From: Monocercomonoides exilis
Lineage: Eukaryota; Preaxostyla; Oxymonadida; Polymastigidae
DNA length: 64,000 nt
NCBI GenBank assembly: GCA_001643675.2
Contig: LSRY02000022.1
Location: 186,001 to 250,000, forward strand
Direction: 5' to 3'
Positions 33,111 to 43,182 of this stretch are shown piece after piece (position 1 is the first letter of the stretch; every line of letters starts with the position of its first letter). Both the position numbers and the translations under genes were made by a program. Below the pieces are notes generated by a model, which was not told where the DNA came from, made no database searches, and worked only from the letters and a program-made list of their open reading frames with translations.

Positions 33111-33607
33111 TCATATTCTTTTCAGATAGTGTCGATAATTCATTCTGACATTCCATCTGTTAGCATTGAATACAAAAGTTGAATTGTCCGTGAGTTGAAG
33201 CAAGTTTGTAATCTTATTCTCGATCAGGATTTGCGTGAAGTGTTTTTGCACAAATAATGCAACGTTTAACTCTCTTTTATTTGAAGATTGACTCTTTTTA
33301 AAAATAAGCGAAAACAGTAGTTCCATTCAATAGTTGTTTCGCTCATTCTAAAAGTTGCTCCCCAGGAGCTTTCTGATGCATCGGTAGTTAGAACTACTTC
33401 TGGAATAAACACTGAAGTTAGTCTGCGTCTGGGGTTCTTCATCAATGTCCATCTCCATCTTCTTATCTGCTGGAGGATTGAAGCATTCAGCCTCATCATT
33501 CCATCCCATCCGTTTGTTAAAACTCCTTTCTGCAACAATTTGAAGATTGATTGGAGGTGCAAAGATGCGTCTGAAAGAACGAAGCGTGTTGAACTGAGCT
33601 TTCCCAC
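33111..33607 (-). pseudogene. RNase H part of the DIRS relic
   Basis: The frame from 33607 has VVLTTDASESSWGATF, the first RNase H Asp region following the RT connection. A shift near 33.31 kb changes frame, and the frame ending at 33111 carries LTDNSTFVFNANRWN, the later catalytic Asp region. A stop, TAA or similar, follows soon after. It is clearly non-functional as it stands. Confidence 0.75.
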
Positions 33608-33660
33608 GAATGATGCAAATCCTTCACTCTGACAGTCTTTGCTCTAATTCACCTTGTCTC

Positions 33661-34559
33661 TCAAGAGCTACACAACTCTTGCAATGCCTTTTTTCTTTCC
33701 TCCGTTTGACATACTTCGAAGCTGGTTGTGTTCCATTCGAATCCCAGGAAGCTGAACTGCGAACTCGGTTTGAGGTTGCATTTCTTTAAGTTTATCAGAA
33801 GGCAAAGGCTTTCCAGAAACGAGATGATTTCTTGAATTATTTTCTTCAAGACTTCCTGATCTTGATGTTGAAAATGAAGATCGTCCATATAGGCAATGAC
33901 TATGACATCCCATCTTCTTTTAATCTCCGCTGTCACCTTCCTCATTATATGTGTGAACAGGCGCGGTGCATCTGCAAACCCGAAAGGCATGCCTTTGAAG
34001 GAGTAGTCTTTTTCCATGAATCTGAAGCGAAATAGGGAATCAGTTCTTTTGAAACTGGAATTAAATAATAAGCTTGTTCCATATCAAGGGATACAGCGTT
34101 ATCCTTCCGTCTTATCAGCCGTTCCACTGTTTTCTCTCCATCGTTCTAGAAATGTGTTCTCTTCACCGCTGCATTCAGTTTCCGACAATCTAGAATTTGC
34201 ATCCAGCTGCCTGACTTCTTTTGAATGAGAAATACATTGTTTCTGTGTTTGACCTCCCTCTGCTCCATTGGGATAACAACTCCTGTTCGTAACTGTTCTT
34301 CTAATATTTTCTTGAATTCCTCGATCTTTTGTTGGTTGAGAAGCAACGCTCCGTCTCTGAACTGGGCTCTGCTGAGAGCTTTCCTGGACTGCTTGCTTTT
34401 CCACATGGCCTGCACTCCATTGCTTATCAATTTCTCTCCTCCGATTCGCTTCCATGCCGAGATAAACAATGCTGTTCTTCCTCCTATCTGCCTCCTCTGC
34501 TCTGTCTCCTTGTGAACTGGACCAAAAATTGTTGATGCCCCCTTGGTCTCCTGCTTCAA
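33661..34559 (-). pseudogene. Reverse transcriptase of the DIRS relic
   Basis: Fragments in order: NNVFLIQKKSGSWMQILDCR and KLNAAVKRTHF, then TAG at 34146; NAVSLDMEQAYYLIPV; a frameshift near 34.02-34.03 kb; KGMPFGFADAPRLFTHIMRK; AYMDDLHF (the YxDD catalytic box); and FLGFEWNTTSFEV. This is the YR-retrotransposon RT type (MPFG..DAPR). With one stop and one shift it cannot make an intact enzyme. Confidence 0.85.
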
Positions 34560-35464
34560 CTGCTTTGACTCCGTCTTCTTCCGAATTGCTGTCTTCTTGC
34601 GCGCACTGAGGACCGGGGGGATCTCCGAAAAAACCGCGGGTTAGGCCGAGGAAGGGGAAAACTCAATCTTCTTTGAAGCGTTCCTGGTTGTTCTCTAACA
34701 GGAGCCTGAACACGTGTAATAGGAAGTGCTGGTCTTTGGAAACCTCCTTCAAACTTAGCTTCTTGTCTTGCTTCTCTGAGAATCAGTTCCTGTCTCTCTG
34801 TGAGGATTCCCGTTGAAGCGTCTGTGCTCATCGCTGTGGCAGCCCTGAAACCAAACCTGCCTTGAATTCGAACCGTTCGTTCCTCTTTAAGAGCTTTGGC
34901 AATCATTATCAAGATGCCAGCCAGCTTTTGTTTTGCCCCTTCACTTGAATTTTATATCTCGGCTAAGCCTATGAGCGCATTTTTAATTGCCTGGAAAAGA
35001 AAAATCTCCACCTTGTTCCTAACCTGATCTAATGCGTCGTTAATCCAGTCTTCGATTCTCTTTGCAGCGGGTTGTTCAAGAGATAACAAAGGGCTTAAAT
35101 CCTGTGTTGAATACTCTTCAATAACATCTTGGAATGATCTTGGGGAAATCCTTAGATCAAAAATCGACAAATTCAATGCCTGTCTAAAAATGTCCTCAAA
35201 CTCCTGACAAATAAGTTGGGATATGTCTAAAACATCATCATTCTCCTTTCTGTCAGCTGAAGGGGTCAACTCCTGCGCTAAACGTTCCGGTAAAGAAGGT
35301 GAAAAAATTGAAGAGGAAGAAAAGATGTTCTGTTGTGATAAGGTCCCTGGTTGGCTTTGCGCCCCACTGTGCTGCATTGCAGAATCAGCCGACTGCGTAA
35401 GTCCAACAATCGGAGGGAATTGTGAAGGAGACGTCATTGATAAAAAATGAAACAACTGAACCAT
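34556..35464 (-). pseudogene. Gag-like ORF of the DIRS relic
   Basis: The frame from 35464 encodes a Ser/Gln-rich protein with a helical middle (SRSFQDVIEEYSTQDLSPLL-like text) to TAA at 34952. The same frame resumes and ends at 34556 with an Arg/Pro-rich basic tail (LPRPNPRFFRRSPRSS), as in DIRS first ORFs. It overlaps the RT frame by four bases, suggesting the original was translated as two adjacent ORFs. Confidence 0.55.
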
Positions 35465-36204
35465 TGATTGTGGCGTCTATCTCAAACAATAGAAGGAATT
35501 GATGAAACATTTTCTTGATTGTTAATGTACTTGTGCATGTGAATTCAGCTGCATGAGTTGGTTCATCTGATATCGGATATTGTGAAGTTGATAACATCGA
35601 TTAAATGTTGTCACTGTTGCGAAGATTGTGGAATCTTTCGAATTAAAAAAGGAATTGATGTGTTTCAATTAAATTAACTGCGGTTTGAATAAAAAAAATA
35701 TCTTTGAGATTTCATCTTTAAGAATTCTATTGGAATTTCACTGTTCTTCACATTTTTTGAGAATAAAAATGAAAAACTAGTTGTTTTGAAGAAAATGATG
35801 TTCCGTATCAGTTATTAGCTTGTGATTGGAAGTAACTGTCAAAAAAAACCATTTAAAAACAAATTAATAATAAATATCTAATGTTTTCCATTCAAAAAAT
35901 TTTTTACTCGTATGTTATTAATACTGTTATTTATTTATTTCCTTTTTTATTTTTATTTTTTTAATTTTTTTTTTAATTATTTAATTATTTATTTTTATTT
36001 ATTTTTATTTATTTTTATTTATTTTTATTTATTTTTATTTTTTTCAAGATTATCTGTTTCCTCTGAAGCGAAAAATTTCTTATCGTTAATCCTCAAATAA
36101 ATATTTGACTTTTATAAGTTTGTTTTAAAAAAAAATATACAATAATAGGTGTTATTCGAGAATTAATCTGATTAAGACAAAATATAAATATCACTCAGAT
36201 TATC
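35465..36204. other. Region between the two head-to-head DIRS elements
   Basis: AT-rich, with no coding sequence recognised. It presumably includes the decayed 5' end of the left relic, but no copy of the inverted repeat of the right element was found. The TATTTTTATT array lies inside it. Confidence 0.45.
35930..36045. repeat. Impure TATTTTTATT minisatellite
   Basis: About 115 bases of T-rich sequence with a ten-base period in its right half. It makes a spurious Phe/Leu/Tyr frame. Confidence 0.8.
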
Positions 36205-36245
36205 AATTAAAATGCAAAGCCTTTAAATTCTTAAGAACAATCGTT

Positions 36246-36303
36246 GAACTTCAACACCTCCTTATTTTGGGAGTGAGCGCAGTATTAAGGGCTCAGTCGT
36301 TCA
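36246..36303 (+). repeat. Left inverted terminal repeat of the DIRS element
   Basis: 58 bases containing AACACCTCCTTATTTTGGGA. Matches the complement of 40606-40663 with one difference. Confidence 0.9.
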
Positions 36304-36311
36304 ACAGATCA

Positions 36312-36731
36312 ATGGAAATTGAAGCAACTAATTTTGGACGTGTGTCTGAACCAGGCAGTATATTCTCTGCGGTCAGACCAAGTGGCGGCTTGGATCTGTC
36401 TCAATCCAACTCCACAAGTAGCTCAACATCCCCCATCTCACAGACTCAATCTAACCAAAGTCACAACGTGTCACAGGTTATTCCGTCAACTAACAAACTT
36501 GCAACTTTGTCTGCAGAACTCTTCGGTGAAGCTGAGTCTGCTCCAATATTTAATTTTCCGTCTAATCGTTCAGACGTTCAGGAAACCAGGAATGCATGTG
36601 AATCTTTATCATTTGTCCCATTCATCCCATCGCAAACGCATGCCCATTCAAGATCTTCAAATTGGAAAAAGGATGCCTTGGACTCAAGCGGTTGGAGAAT
36701 GGAGCAATATTTATGGAAGGGAAAACAGTAA
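36312..36731 (+). pseudogene. Gag-like ORF of the DIRS element
   Basis: First ATG at 36312 in a frame open from 36267. It encodes 139 residues, Ser/Gln/Asn-rich at first (STSSSTSPISQTQSNQS), ending at TAA 36729-36731. It is much shorter than the gag of the neighbouring relic. An overlapping plus-one frame near 36.65-36.74 kb (IGKRMPWTQAVGEWSNIYG) looks like the conserved lead-in to the RT, so a frameshift probably separates the real gag/RT junction. Confidence 0.5.
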
Positions 36732-36743
36732 AAGGACAAACTG

Positions 36744-38522
36744 ATGAAAGAAGTTCAAATGAATAAGGGGTTTCTCGGAGGTCAGAAGGAAGAGTTTGCC
36801 TGTTCCGCTTGGATAAAAGAAGGTTTAGCAACAGGTGTCATATCAAAGATAGAAAGGAAGAAGGTTCGTTGTCTGAGCAAAATATTTTTCATACAGAAGA
36901 AGGATGGAAACTACCGACAAATACTAGACTGCCGTCCGTTGAATGCAGCTGTGAAGAACAAACATTTCAAGATGGAAGACCACAGGACAGTGGAAAGATT
37001 ATTAGAGCACAACGATTTCGCCACTACCTTAGATTTATCCCAAGCATACTTCCTCGTCCCAGTTCACGATTCGTTTGTTCCGTTTCTCGCCTTTTCCTTT
37101 CACGAAGAAACATACGCTTTTCGCGGCATGCCATTCGGGTACAAGGATGCTCCGCGGATCTTCACGCGACTGATGAGAAAGGTATTGCAAAGCATCAGAG
37201 AGGAATGGGATGTAAAATGCATGGCATACTTGGATGACGTTATCCTTATCCACCAAAACCCTATCTATCTTGCAGAAGTGACGAAGAAAGAGATAAAATA
37301 GTTTGCAGAGCTTGGACTCATTGTCAATGTGGAAAAGAGAAATGCAACTCCGAGACAAATCTTCAACTTCTTGGGTTGGACTTGGAGAACAACAAAGATG
37401 ACAGTTGCATTGGAAAGGAACAAAAGGAAGGTATTAAGCAAGGAGTGCAAGCGGTGGATGACAAAGGCAAAAATTGGAGCGATAGTGAAAACAAGAGACT
37501 ATGCCTCATTCATCGGTTCAATAAGTGCAGTGCGATTTGTGTGCAAAGACACAGGGCTTCAAATGAACACATTGGACGCTCTGCTAGACAGAATTGTTCG
37601 AAAATATGGATGGGATGGAGAATTCGCAATGAATTACGGAGTTTTCAAACAAGTCTCATACTGGGAATCGGGCTTGAGGAAGGAAGAAAGAAGAGATTTG
37701 GAGATTTTCTCAGTTCCAGATGCGGTATTAACAACAGATGCAGCTCCTCTGGCATGTGGAGCTATCTTAGAAGTCAACGGAACATGTTTCCATTATCATC
37801 AGCCATTCGATCGAAGATTCATTTCGCAAAGTTCAAATTTCAAAGAAACACCGACAGTTCTCCTTTCTCTCAATCTTTTCTAGCCCTATATCAAGAAATA
37901 CAACGTGAAGAATTTGCTTCAAAGATCAGACAACTCAAGCGTTGTCTTCGACATAAACCGCTGGGCTGCATGAAAAAACTTAATCTGCATCAAAAGAAAA
38001 ATCAGACGAGCAATTCTCCAGATGAGGATCAATGTGAAAGCGATTCATCTTCCAGGCGTTTTGAACAGTGCAGCAGATTCATTATCAAGACTAGAAAGAT
38101 CAGGAGACTACCAGATCACACGGAAGGGAATGGAGGAGGTTCAGAAGCAGTTGAATGTAGAAATAGAACAGGATGCATTCGCAAGTCAAGGAAACAACAA
38201 AGCGCAAATTTGGTTTGGATCAAGTAGTCTCTACGCAGAGGATGGATTGTCCGTAAGTTGGAAATACGCAGTGACTCTAGTTCATCCCCCTGTTCCGCTT
38301 ATCCTTCCGAGTATGAGGAAGATTTGGAGAGAGAAAGCAAGAGCAGTTATTCTAATACCAACCTGGAGAGATCAAATATGGACACCGCTGTTGAAAAGGA
38401 TGATAACACACTTCGAATATTGGAAGAATTCGCAAACTATTCTTCAACCAGGACCAGGCTTAAAGAGAACAGGAGCATCTCTTTCACCAGGAGGTTATAT
38501 TGCGGGGAGACTATATTGGTGA
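36744..38522 (+). pseudogene. Reverse transcriptase-RNase H of the DIRS element, three in-frame stops
   Basis: One frame carries the whole enzyme. RT motifs are KIFFIQKKDGNYRQILDCR, ATTLDLSQAYFLVPV, FRGMPFGYKDAPRIFTRLMR, MAYLDDVIL (YLDD active site) and FLGWTWRTT. RNase H motifs are VLTTDAAPLACGAI, SSNFKETPTVLL and RSDNSSVVFDINRW. The C-terminal part (LPGVLNSAADSLSR) ends at TGA 38520-38522. In-frame stops are TAG 37299, TAG 37881 and TGA 37971, all compatible with single C-to-T changes from Gln or Arg codons. The enzyme copies element RNA to DNA; this copy should be inactive. Its stop overlaps the ATG of the recombinase (TGATG), suggesting coupled translation in the ancestor. Confidence 0.88.
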
Positions 38523-39730
38523 TGGAAATCGGGGAGGAATGGTGGACGGACGGGCTTAATAGGTTCAATGTTCCTGATCTCATTATCTTTGAGTCTCGAA
38601 ATAGTGTCGCTTCCGCAACTTGGTCTTCGTACACGTTCAGCTTTGCGCATTTTTCACAGGCGTTGGAGGAAGAGGGATATAGAGACTTTCCGAATGAATT
38701 CACCGATTGGTCCCAGATCTGTGCTAACATTTTCATAAAGTTGAGAGGCAAGGGTTTACCATATTCATGCCTTTGCACCACGAGATCCGCTGTCTCGTTA
38801 TTCACCAGAATCAGTAATGGAGAAAACCTGGGACAATTCCCATTGATAGAAACATTATTCCGCTCGTTTCATCGATCTCACATTCTAAGGAGACCTTACA
38901 CATCTATGTGGTCTCTTTCAATAGTATTTGACTATTAATATCGCATGACTCCAAATGAGGAATTATCGTTCTTCGACCTGACCATTAAATGCATCATCCT
39001 GTTAATTATTTTCACAGCATGTCGCTTCCGCGAGATGGAAAGAATATCCATGAACCAATCCGTGTTTCAAAAGGAAATGATCCATATATTCACAAATTTG
39101 AAAACATCTCCAACACTCTCAAATATAACAGTTCCATTTTTGAAAAGCACGGACGAAAAAGTTTGCCTATGAAGAGCTGTTAAATCACTTTGGGGCAGAG
39201 TTATGACAACTTATGAAAATAGAGATATATTTTTGCTCAACACGGTACAGCACACTCCGCTTAAAACAGAAGGAATACGTAAGTTAGCCCGCCTTGGAAT
39301 GACGCAGATTGGGATTCCAGCTGAATATCGACCTTACACTCTCAAGCATGCAGCAATTTCTGCACTATTGTTCAAGGGAGTACCAGAAGCAATGGTGGCG
39401 AGACACGCGCGTATGTCCCCAAGCTCACACACTCCAACTCGTTCATACTTCAAAGCAAATTTAGCTTCAAGGATGGCGGACACCTTGTTGTCAACAGTCG
39501 ACAATTGGAAACCTCAAAGCCAAATGTGCTTGCAGGATAGAAAGGATTATGCTCAGTCAGCGCAAACCACATCTTTGAATTTTCCAAAGACCTCTGAAGG
39601 AGAAACAATATACCCCAACAAGGTTGAAGAACCAGGAGAAGAAAACCGTGATTATGAAGAGATTCTTGTGGAAAGAAATCAGGAAGGAGCAGTTGCAATT
39701 CTGAATACAATGATTGGAGTCGGAGCTTAA
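38522..39730 (+). pseudogene. Tyrosine recombinase of the DIRS element, two in-frame stops
   Basis: 402 codons from the ATG overlapping the RT stop. An N-terminal core-binding region (SVASATWSSYTFSFAHFSQA) leads to TAA at 38936. The catalytic domain then gives TACRFREMERI (first Arg), TGA at 39170, YTLKHAAISALLFKG (where HxxRH is usual), VARHARMS (conserved His region) and PTRSYFKAN (nucleophile Tyr). The enzyme family integrates circular DIRS DNA. The second box reads YTLK, not HxxR, so besides the two stops a catalytic His and Arg appear changed. This copy is probably dead. Confidence 0.82.
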
Positions 39731-39759
39731 TTTTAAAGAAGGAAATCCCAACTACTTTA

Positions 39760-39859
39760 CTCCAAAAATAAGGAGGTGTTGAAGTTCAACGATTGTTCTT
39801 AAGAATTAATAGGTTTTGCATTTTAATTCGCTGAGAACAATCAAAAACTTCAACACCTC
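39760..39859 (-). repeat. Internal complementary region of the DIRS element
   Basis: Bases 39760-39828 complement the element's left end and about 39827-39859 complement its right end, joined at a shared AA/TT (39826-39828). It thus represents the junction of the two ends in circular form, on the opposite strand. Confidence 0.88.
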
Positions 39860-39869
39860 TTTTCCCACC

Positions 39870-40605
39870 ACGGGTAAAACTCTTCCAACCCTTAGGAAAT
39901 GATTTATTTTTTGTACAAATTTATCCAATTCATTCCCTTTTGCAATTGTTTATAGTAATTTCGGTAAAGTGTAACTTATTGGGTTCGAAAATTTTCATAG
40001 AAATCATCTTGAATAATTTTAAAAAAAATCTTCATTGTTGGAAATTCGATTAATAAATGTGTAATCAAGTTTCAACAATTAACTAATTAGTTGTGAATTT
40101 CAGTTTCATTACCAAAAATTAAACCAGAATTTTCAAATATTTAAAAAAACATTAAAAAATTTCTTCATTCTCCAACGTATTTTCTTCATAATTTAACTTT
40201 AATCTAAAAAACATTAAAAAAAGTTATTGTTATTAACAGAATCTGTACACATTTCATCATCTTTGAAGTTTTCTTTTCATTATCCATAAAAAATATTGAA
40301 TGGATCTGTTCAACCTATTGAGTGATTATGATTTACAAATAATAAACTGATAGGATTTTTCAGTAAAAATCACAATTTTCCAAAATAAAAAACATCATAA
40401 GAAAAATGATAATATTTAATTGTATCAAATTTGGTGAAATATTGGTTTTATTTCACGGAAAAAATCGGGACCCAATATGTTACGTCTTACCGTAATTTCT
40501 CAACACCATCTTGTGCACTTTGTTTTTGCACATCAATTGTTAATTTTTGATAACGATTATTTTTTTCCTTAATTTTTATTTTCCATTCACCGCTTGCACT
40601 TCACT
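39870..40605. other. Non-coding 3' part of the DIRS element
   Basis: About 0.74 kb of AT-rich sequence between the internal complementary region and the right inverted repeat. No ORF is seen; other DIRS elements also have a non-coding stretch here. Confidence 0.6.
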
Positions 40606-40663
40606 TGAACGACTGAGCCCTTAATACGGCGCTCACTCCCAAAATAAGGAGGTGTTGAAGTTC
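40606..40663 (-). repeat. Right inverted terminal repeat of the DIRS element
   Basis: 58-base complement of 36246-36303. Ends diverge after GTTGAAGTTC, and the unique right extension TTGATTGTTCTCGGCGAA reaches 40681. Confidence 0.9.
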
Positions 40664-40764
40664 TTGATTGTTCTCGGCGAAAAATATCTTAAAACAAAAA
40701 TTTCAACCCATTTTTCCGATAGTGAAAAATTATATTAAGGGTGTCTCTTTTGATTGGAACATTT

Positions 40765-43182
40765 ATGTCTCAACTATTGCAATCAGAGAGTGAAATAAGG
40801 CAACGAAGAAGCATTAACATTTCCTCAAAGGAAGGGTATAGCATTATTAGACGATACAATGATCAATTCAATTCATATGGATCAAATAAACATTTGACAA
40901 TTATCCTTGGAAAATGTTCAACAGGAAAAAGCACGATGATAGATGCTTTGTTGGGAACTGAGCTCAATGAAACTGATGAAGGAAAAATCGTTAAAGTCAA
41001 CAAATTGTCTGAAGGGCCAAAAATTGGAAATGGGAGAATTGCTGAAACACAGCTTCCTAAAGTTTATAAGCTGGATGAACGTGTTTGCCTGTTGGATACA
41101 CGCGGATTTTATGGGACCAATATCGATGATGAAACAGATATACTCAATACACTGATATTAGAAGCGAATCTGAGAAAATGCAATAAAGTTTCAGTTTTGT
41201 ATCTCTCTGAATTTAATAATTACTGCAATTTATCAAGATTGGAAGAAGACATGCTGCTAGTGAACGATATATGTGAGGATATGAATCTGCCCGTTTTATT
41301 TGTTGCCAACAAGTGTTATGCACCACTATGTTACAGACTAAAGGGAAGCAGTGAACCAGAAAACATCAAAATTGATTAAATTGAAGGATATCTTCACGAA
41401 CAGTTCATGGAGATGTATAAGGGGCAAATGGATGAGATCAAAAATAAATATTTCAAGCAAATTAATCTTTCAGATTCAGATGCACAAAGTGATGAAAAGA
41501 CTATCAGAATACTCATTGAAAAAGCAAACGCTTCAACAGGGCTGGAAAAATCCAATTTGGTGAAGTGCTTGAATCAACTTAAAATTCTCGTTGTTCTGAA
41601 AAAGGCACTTGAAGAAGGACGATTCATATTCAATGATCCAGTTAACAGTTACTCAGTTGATAGACTTAAAAAAATTTTACATGATGAACAATATTATGTG
41701 CATTCTAATCGTTTATCGCTTGGCCGCTGTACACCAAAGTCCTTCATGTTCCTGAATTGGACTTCTGAAATGGCGATTAAACTGAGTTGGCTTGTGGAAG
41801 CAATGATCGGCAGAATGCATTTTCCAAAAAATTTGGCATCGACTAAAGAAGCATGCGAGTCATTCATAAGGATGCTGGAGCAAGACAGTTGCAAGCTGAG
41901 TTCAGATGAAACGAAACTTTTCGATGAATTGAGAAAATTGGACGTTGAAAGTCCAGAACTTGTGGATTCCAGAATCAAAAATGAAGAGAGAACAATTAAG
42001 AATAATCGGGAAATGATCAATTTCAGTGAAAAACTAATCGCTTCACTTGACACGGATGATCTTGTTTTGTACGATAAATATCATTTTGATAAAAAGAATG
42101 ATTTCTTTTCGAATGAAATCGAGATTGAAAAGCCTATAAATATTCCAAACTCAACGTTCAAATTTACTCCTGCGAATGAATATACTCATGCTGATGAGGA
42201 TAAATTAAAGCCGAGAATTGAAAGTGGATTGTTCCGAGGAGCATTCAAGGCAGAAAGCAAAATTCATAAAATGGCATCAAGTGGACTTTCATATGCTACA
42301 ACTTTAATTCCCTCTGAAAAAATTAAGATTGTTGCAGGCGCTGTTGTGTTCGGCTTAACTTCGCCTTTGTTGAAATTACTCGTTCCGAATAAAACATGTG
42401 TTTGCGAAGGAACAATTGAGTTTTCAGCCCCATCGAGAGACTTACCGACAAATGCGCAGAAAATCGGGAAGTTAAAAGCCAGAGTGGCAGACATGGGTGA
42501 ACAGATTGAAAAAGCGAGCAACAGCATCGCTTTTTTGCAGGAAACAAAGGAGAAAATAAAAATGGCAAAATCGAAGCTCGAAGAAGCGGAAATGATGAAA
42601 GATGTTTGGAAGAAAAGAGTGGAAAAATTAGAGGAAATTTTGAGATTTTGCGAAGAGTGCGACAAGATATATGAAGAAAATCGGAAAAAGGTAGATCAGC
42701 TGTACTTATTTACAAGGCAATATCTTCCACAGACATTTGTGAATCAGTTAAAAGCTGAGAAATTGATGGCATCAACTTCCTCTTCCCTTTCGCCATCTTC
42801 TTCTGCTGTGCCATCGACATCCAGTTCTTTTGAAGGAAAGCAGCAAAAATCATCATCTTCTTCAGCTGAATCCTCGTTTTTGCCAAGTGTATGTGAATGC
42901 AAAGCAATTGAAGAAGAAGAAGAAGAAGAAGACTTTTCACTTGTTCATCAAGCAGACGAAGACAAAAAGATTTTGGCAAGGTTCATTGTTGCAATGGAGA
43001 AACTGGAAGAAACTCACAAAAAGCAAAAAAGCGTTTCTTTGAAGTTTGAGGGGAGATATGATCCAACAGAAGTTGGAGAAGCCGTTGATGAAATCGGGAA
43101 CATTTCTGATCAAACAGTCGGTTGCATTGGCTATTTTGAGCAATTCAAAAAATGCATTGAAAACGATGAAAAAGAAATGTAA
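40765..43182 (+). pseudogene. Paralogous P-loop GTPase with one in-frame TAA
   Basis: The frame runs 805 codons from the ATG equivalent to that of the gene at 1.68 kb. A single TAA interrupts it at codon 205 (41377-41379). Walker A is GKCSTGKST (about 49-57), switch II is DTRG, and VANKC is present. The remainder is closely similar to the first copy up to the CECKAIEEEEEEED tail. It has one 21-residue coiled-coil unit and about three heptads where the first copy has about five and fifteen. At the stop, the first copy reads Gln (CAA), so one C-to-T change suffices. Either this is a recent pseudogene, a sequencing error, or a stop-readthrough case. It begins 84 bases after the right end of the DIRS element. 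Confidence 0.78.

Larger units (their letters stand above)
33111..35464 (-). mobile_element. Degenerate DIRS-type retrotransposon relic
   Basis: Minus-strand order is gag-like, reverse transcriptase, RNase H, as in DIRS elements. Every module is broken by stops or frameshifts. No tyrosine recombinase and no terminal or internal complementary repeats were found. It is head-to-head with the more complete element at 36.2 kb but is a clearly different lineage by protein sequence. Confidence 0.8.
36205..40681 (+). mobile_element. Structurally complete DIRS-type retrotransposon, about 4.48 kb
   Basis: All diagnostic parts are present: inverted terminal repeats of 58 bases (36246-36303 and 40606-40663), non-repeated extensions at each end, gag-like, RT/RNase H and tyrosine recombinase ORFs, and an internal complementary region (39760-39859). 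The first half of that region complements the left end (36205-36272) and the second half complements the right end (40649-40681). This is the arrangement used by DIRS elements to form a circle that the recombinase integrates without target duplication. Element ends are inferred from where complementarity stops. In-frame stops in two ORFs suggest this copy is no longer autonomous. Confidence 0.88.

Noticed and set aside
36312-39730. Reading the DIRS ORFs as functional with programmed readthrough
   Set aside because: There are five or more internal stops of all three types, plus an altered recombinase active site; decay is simpler.
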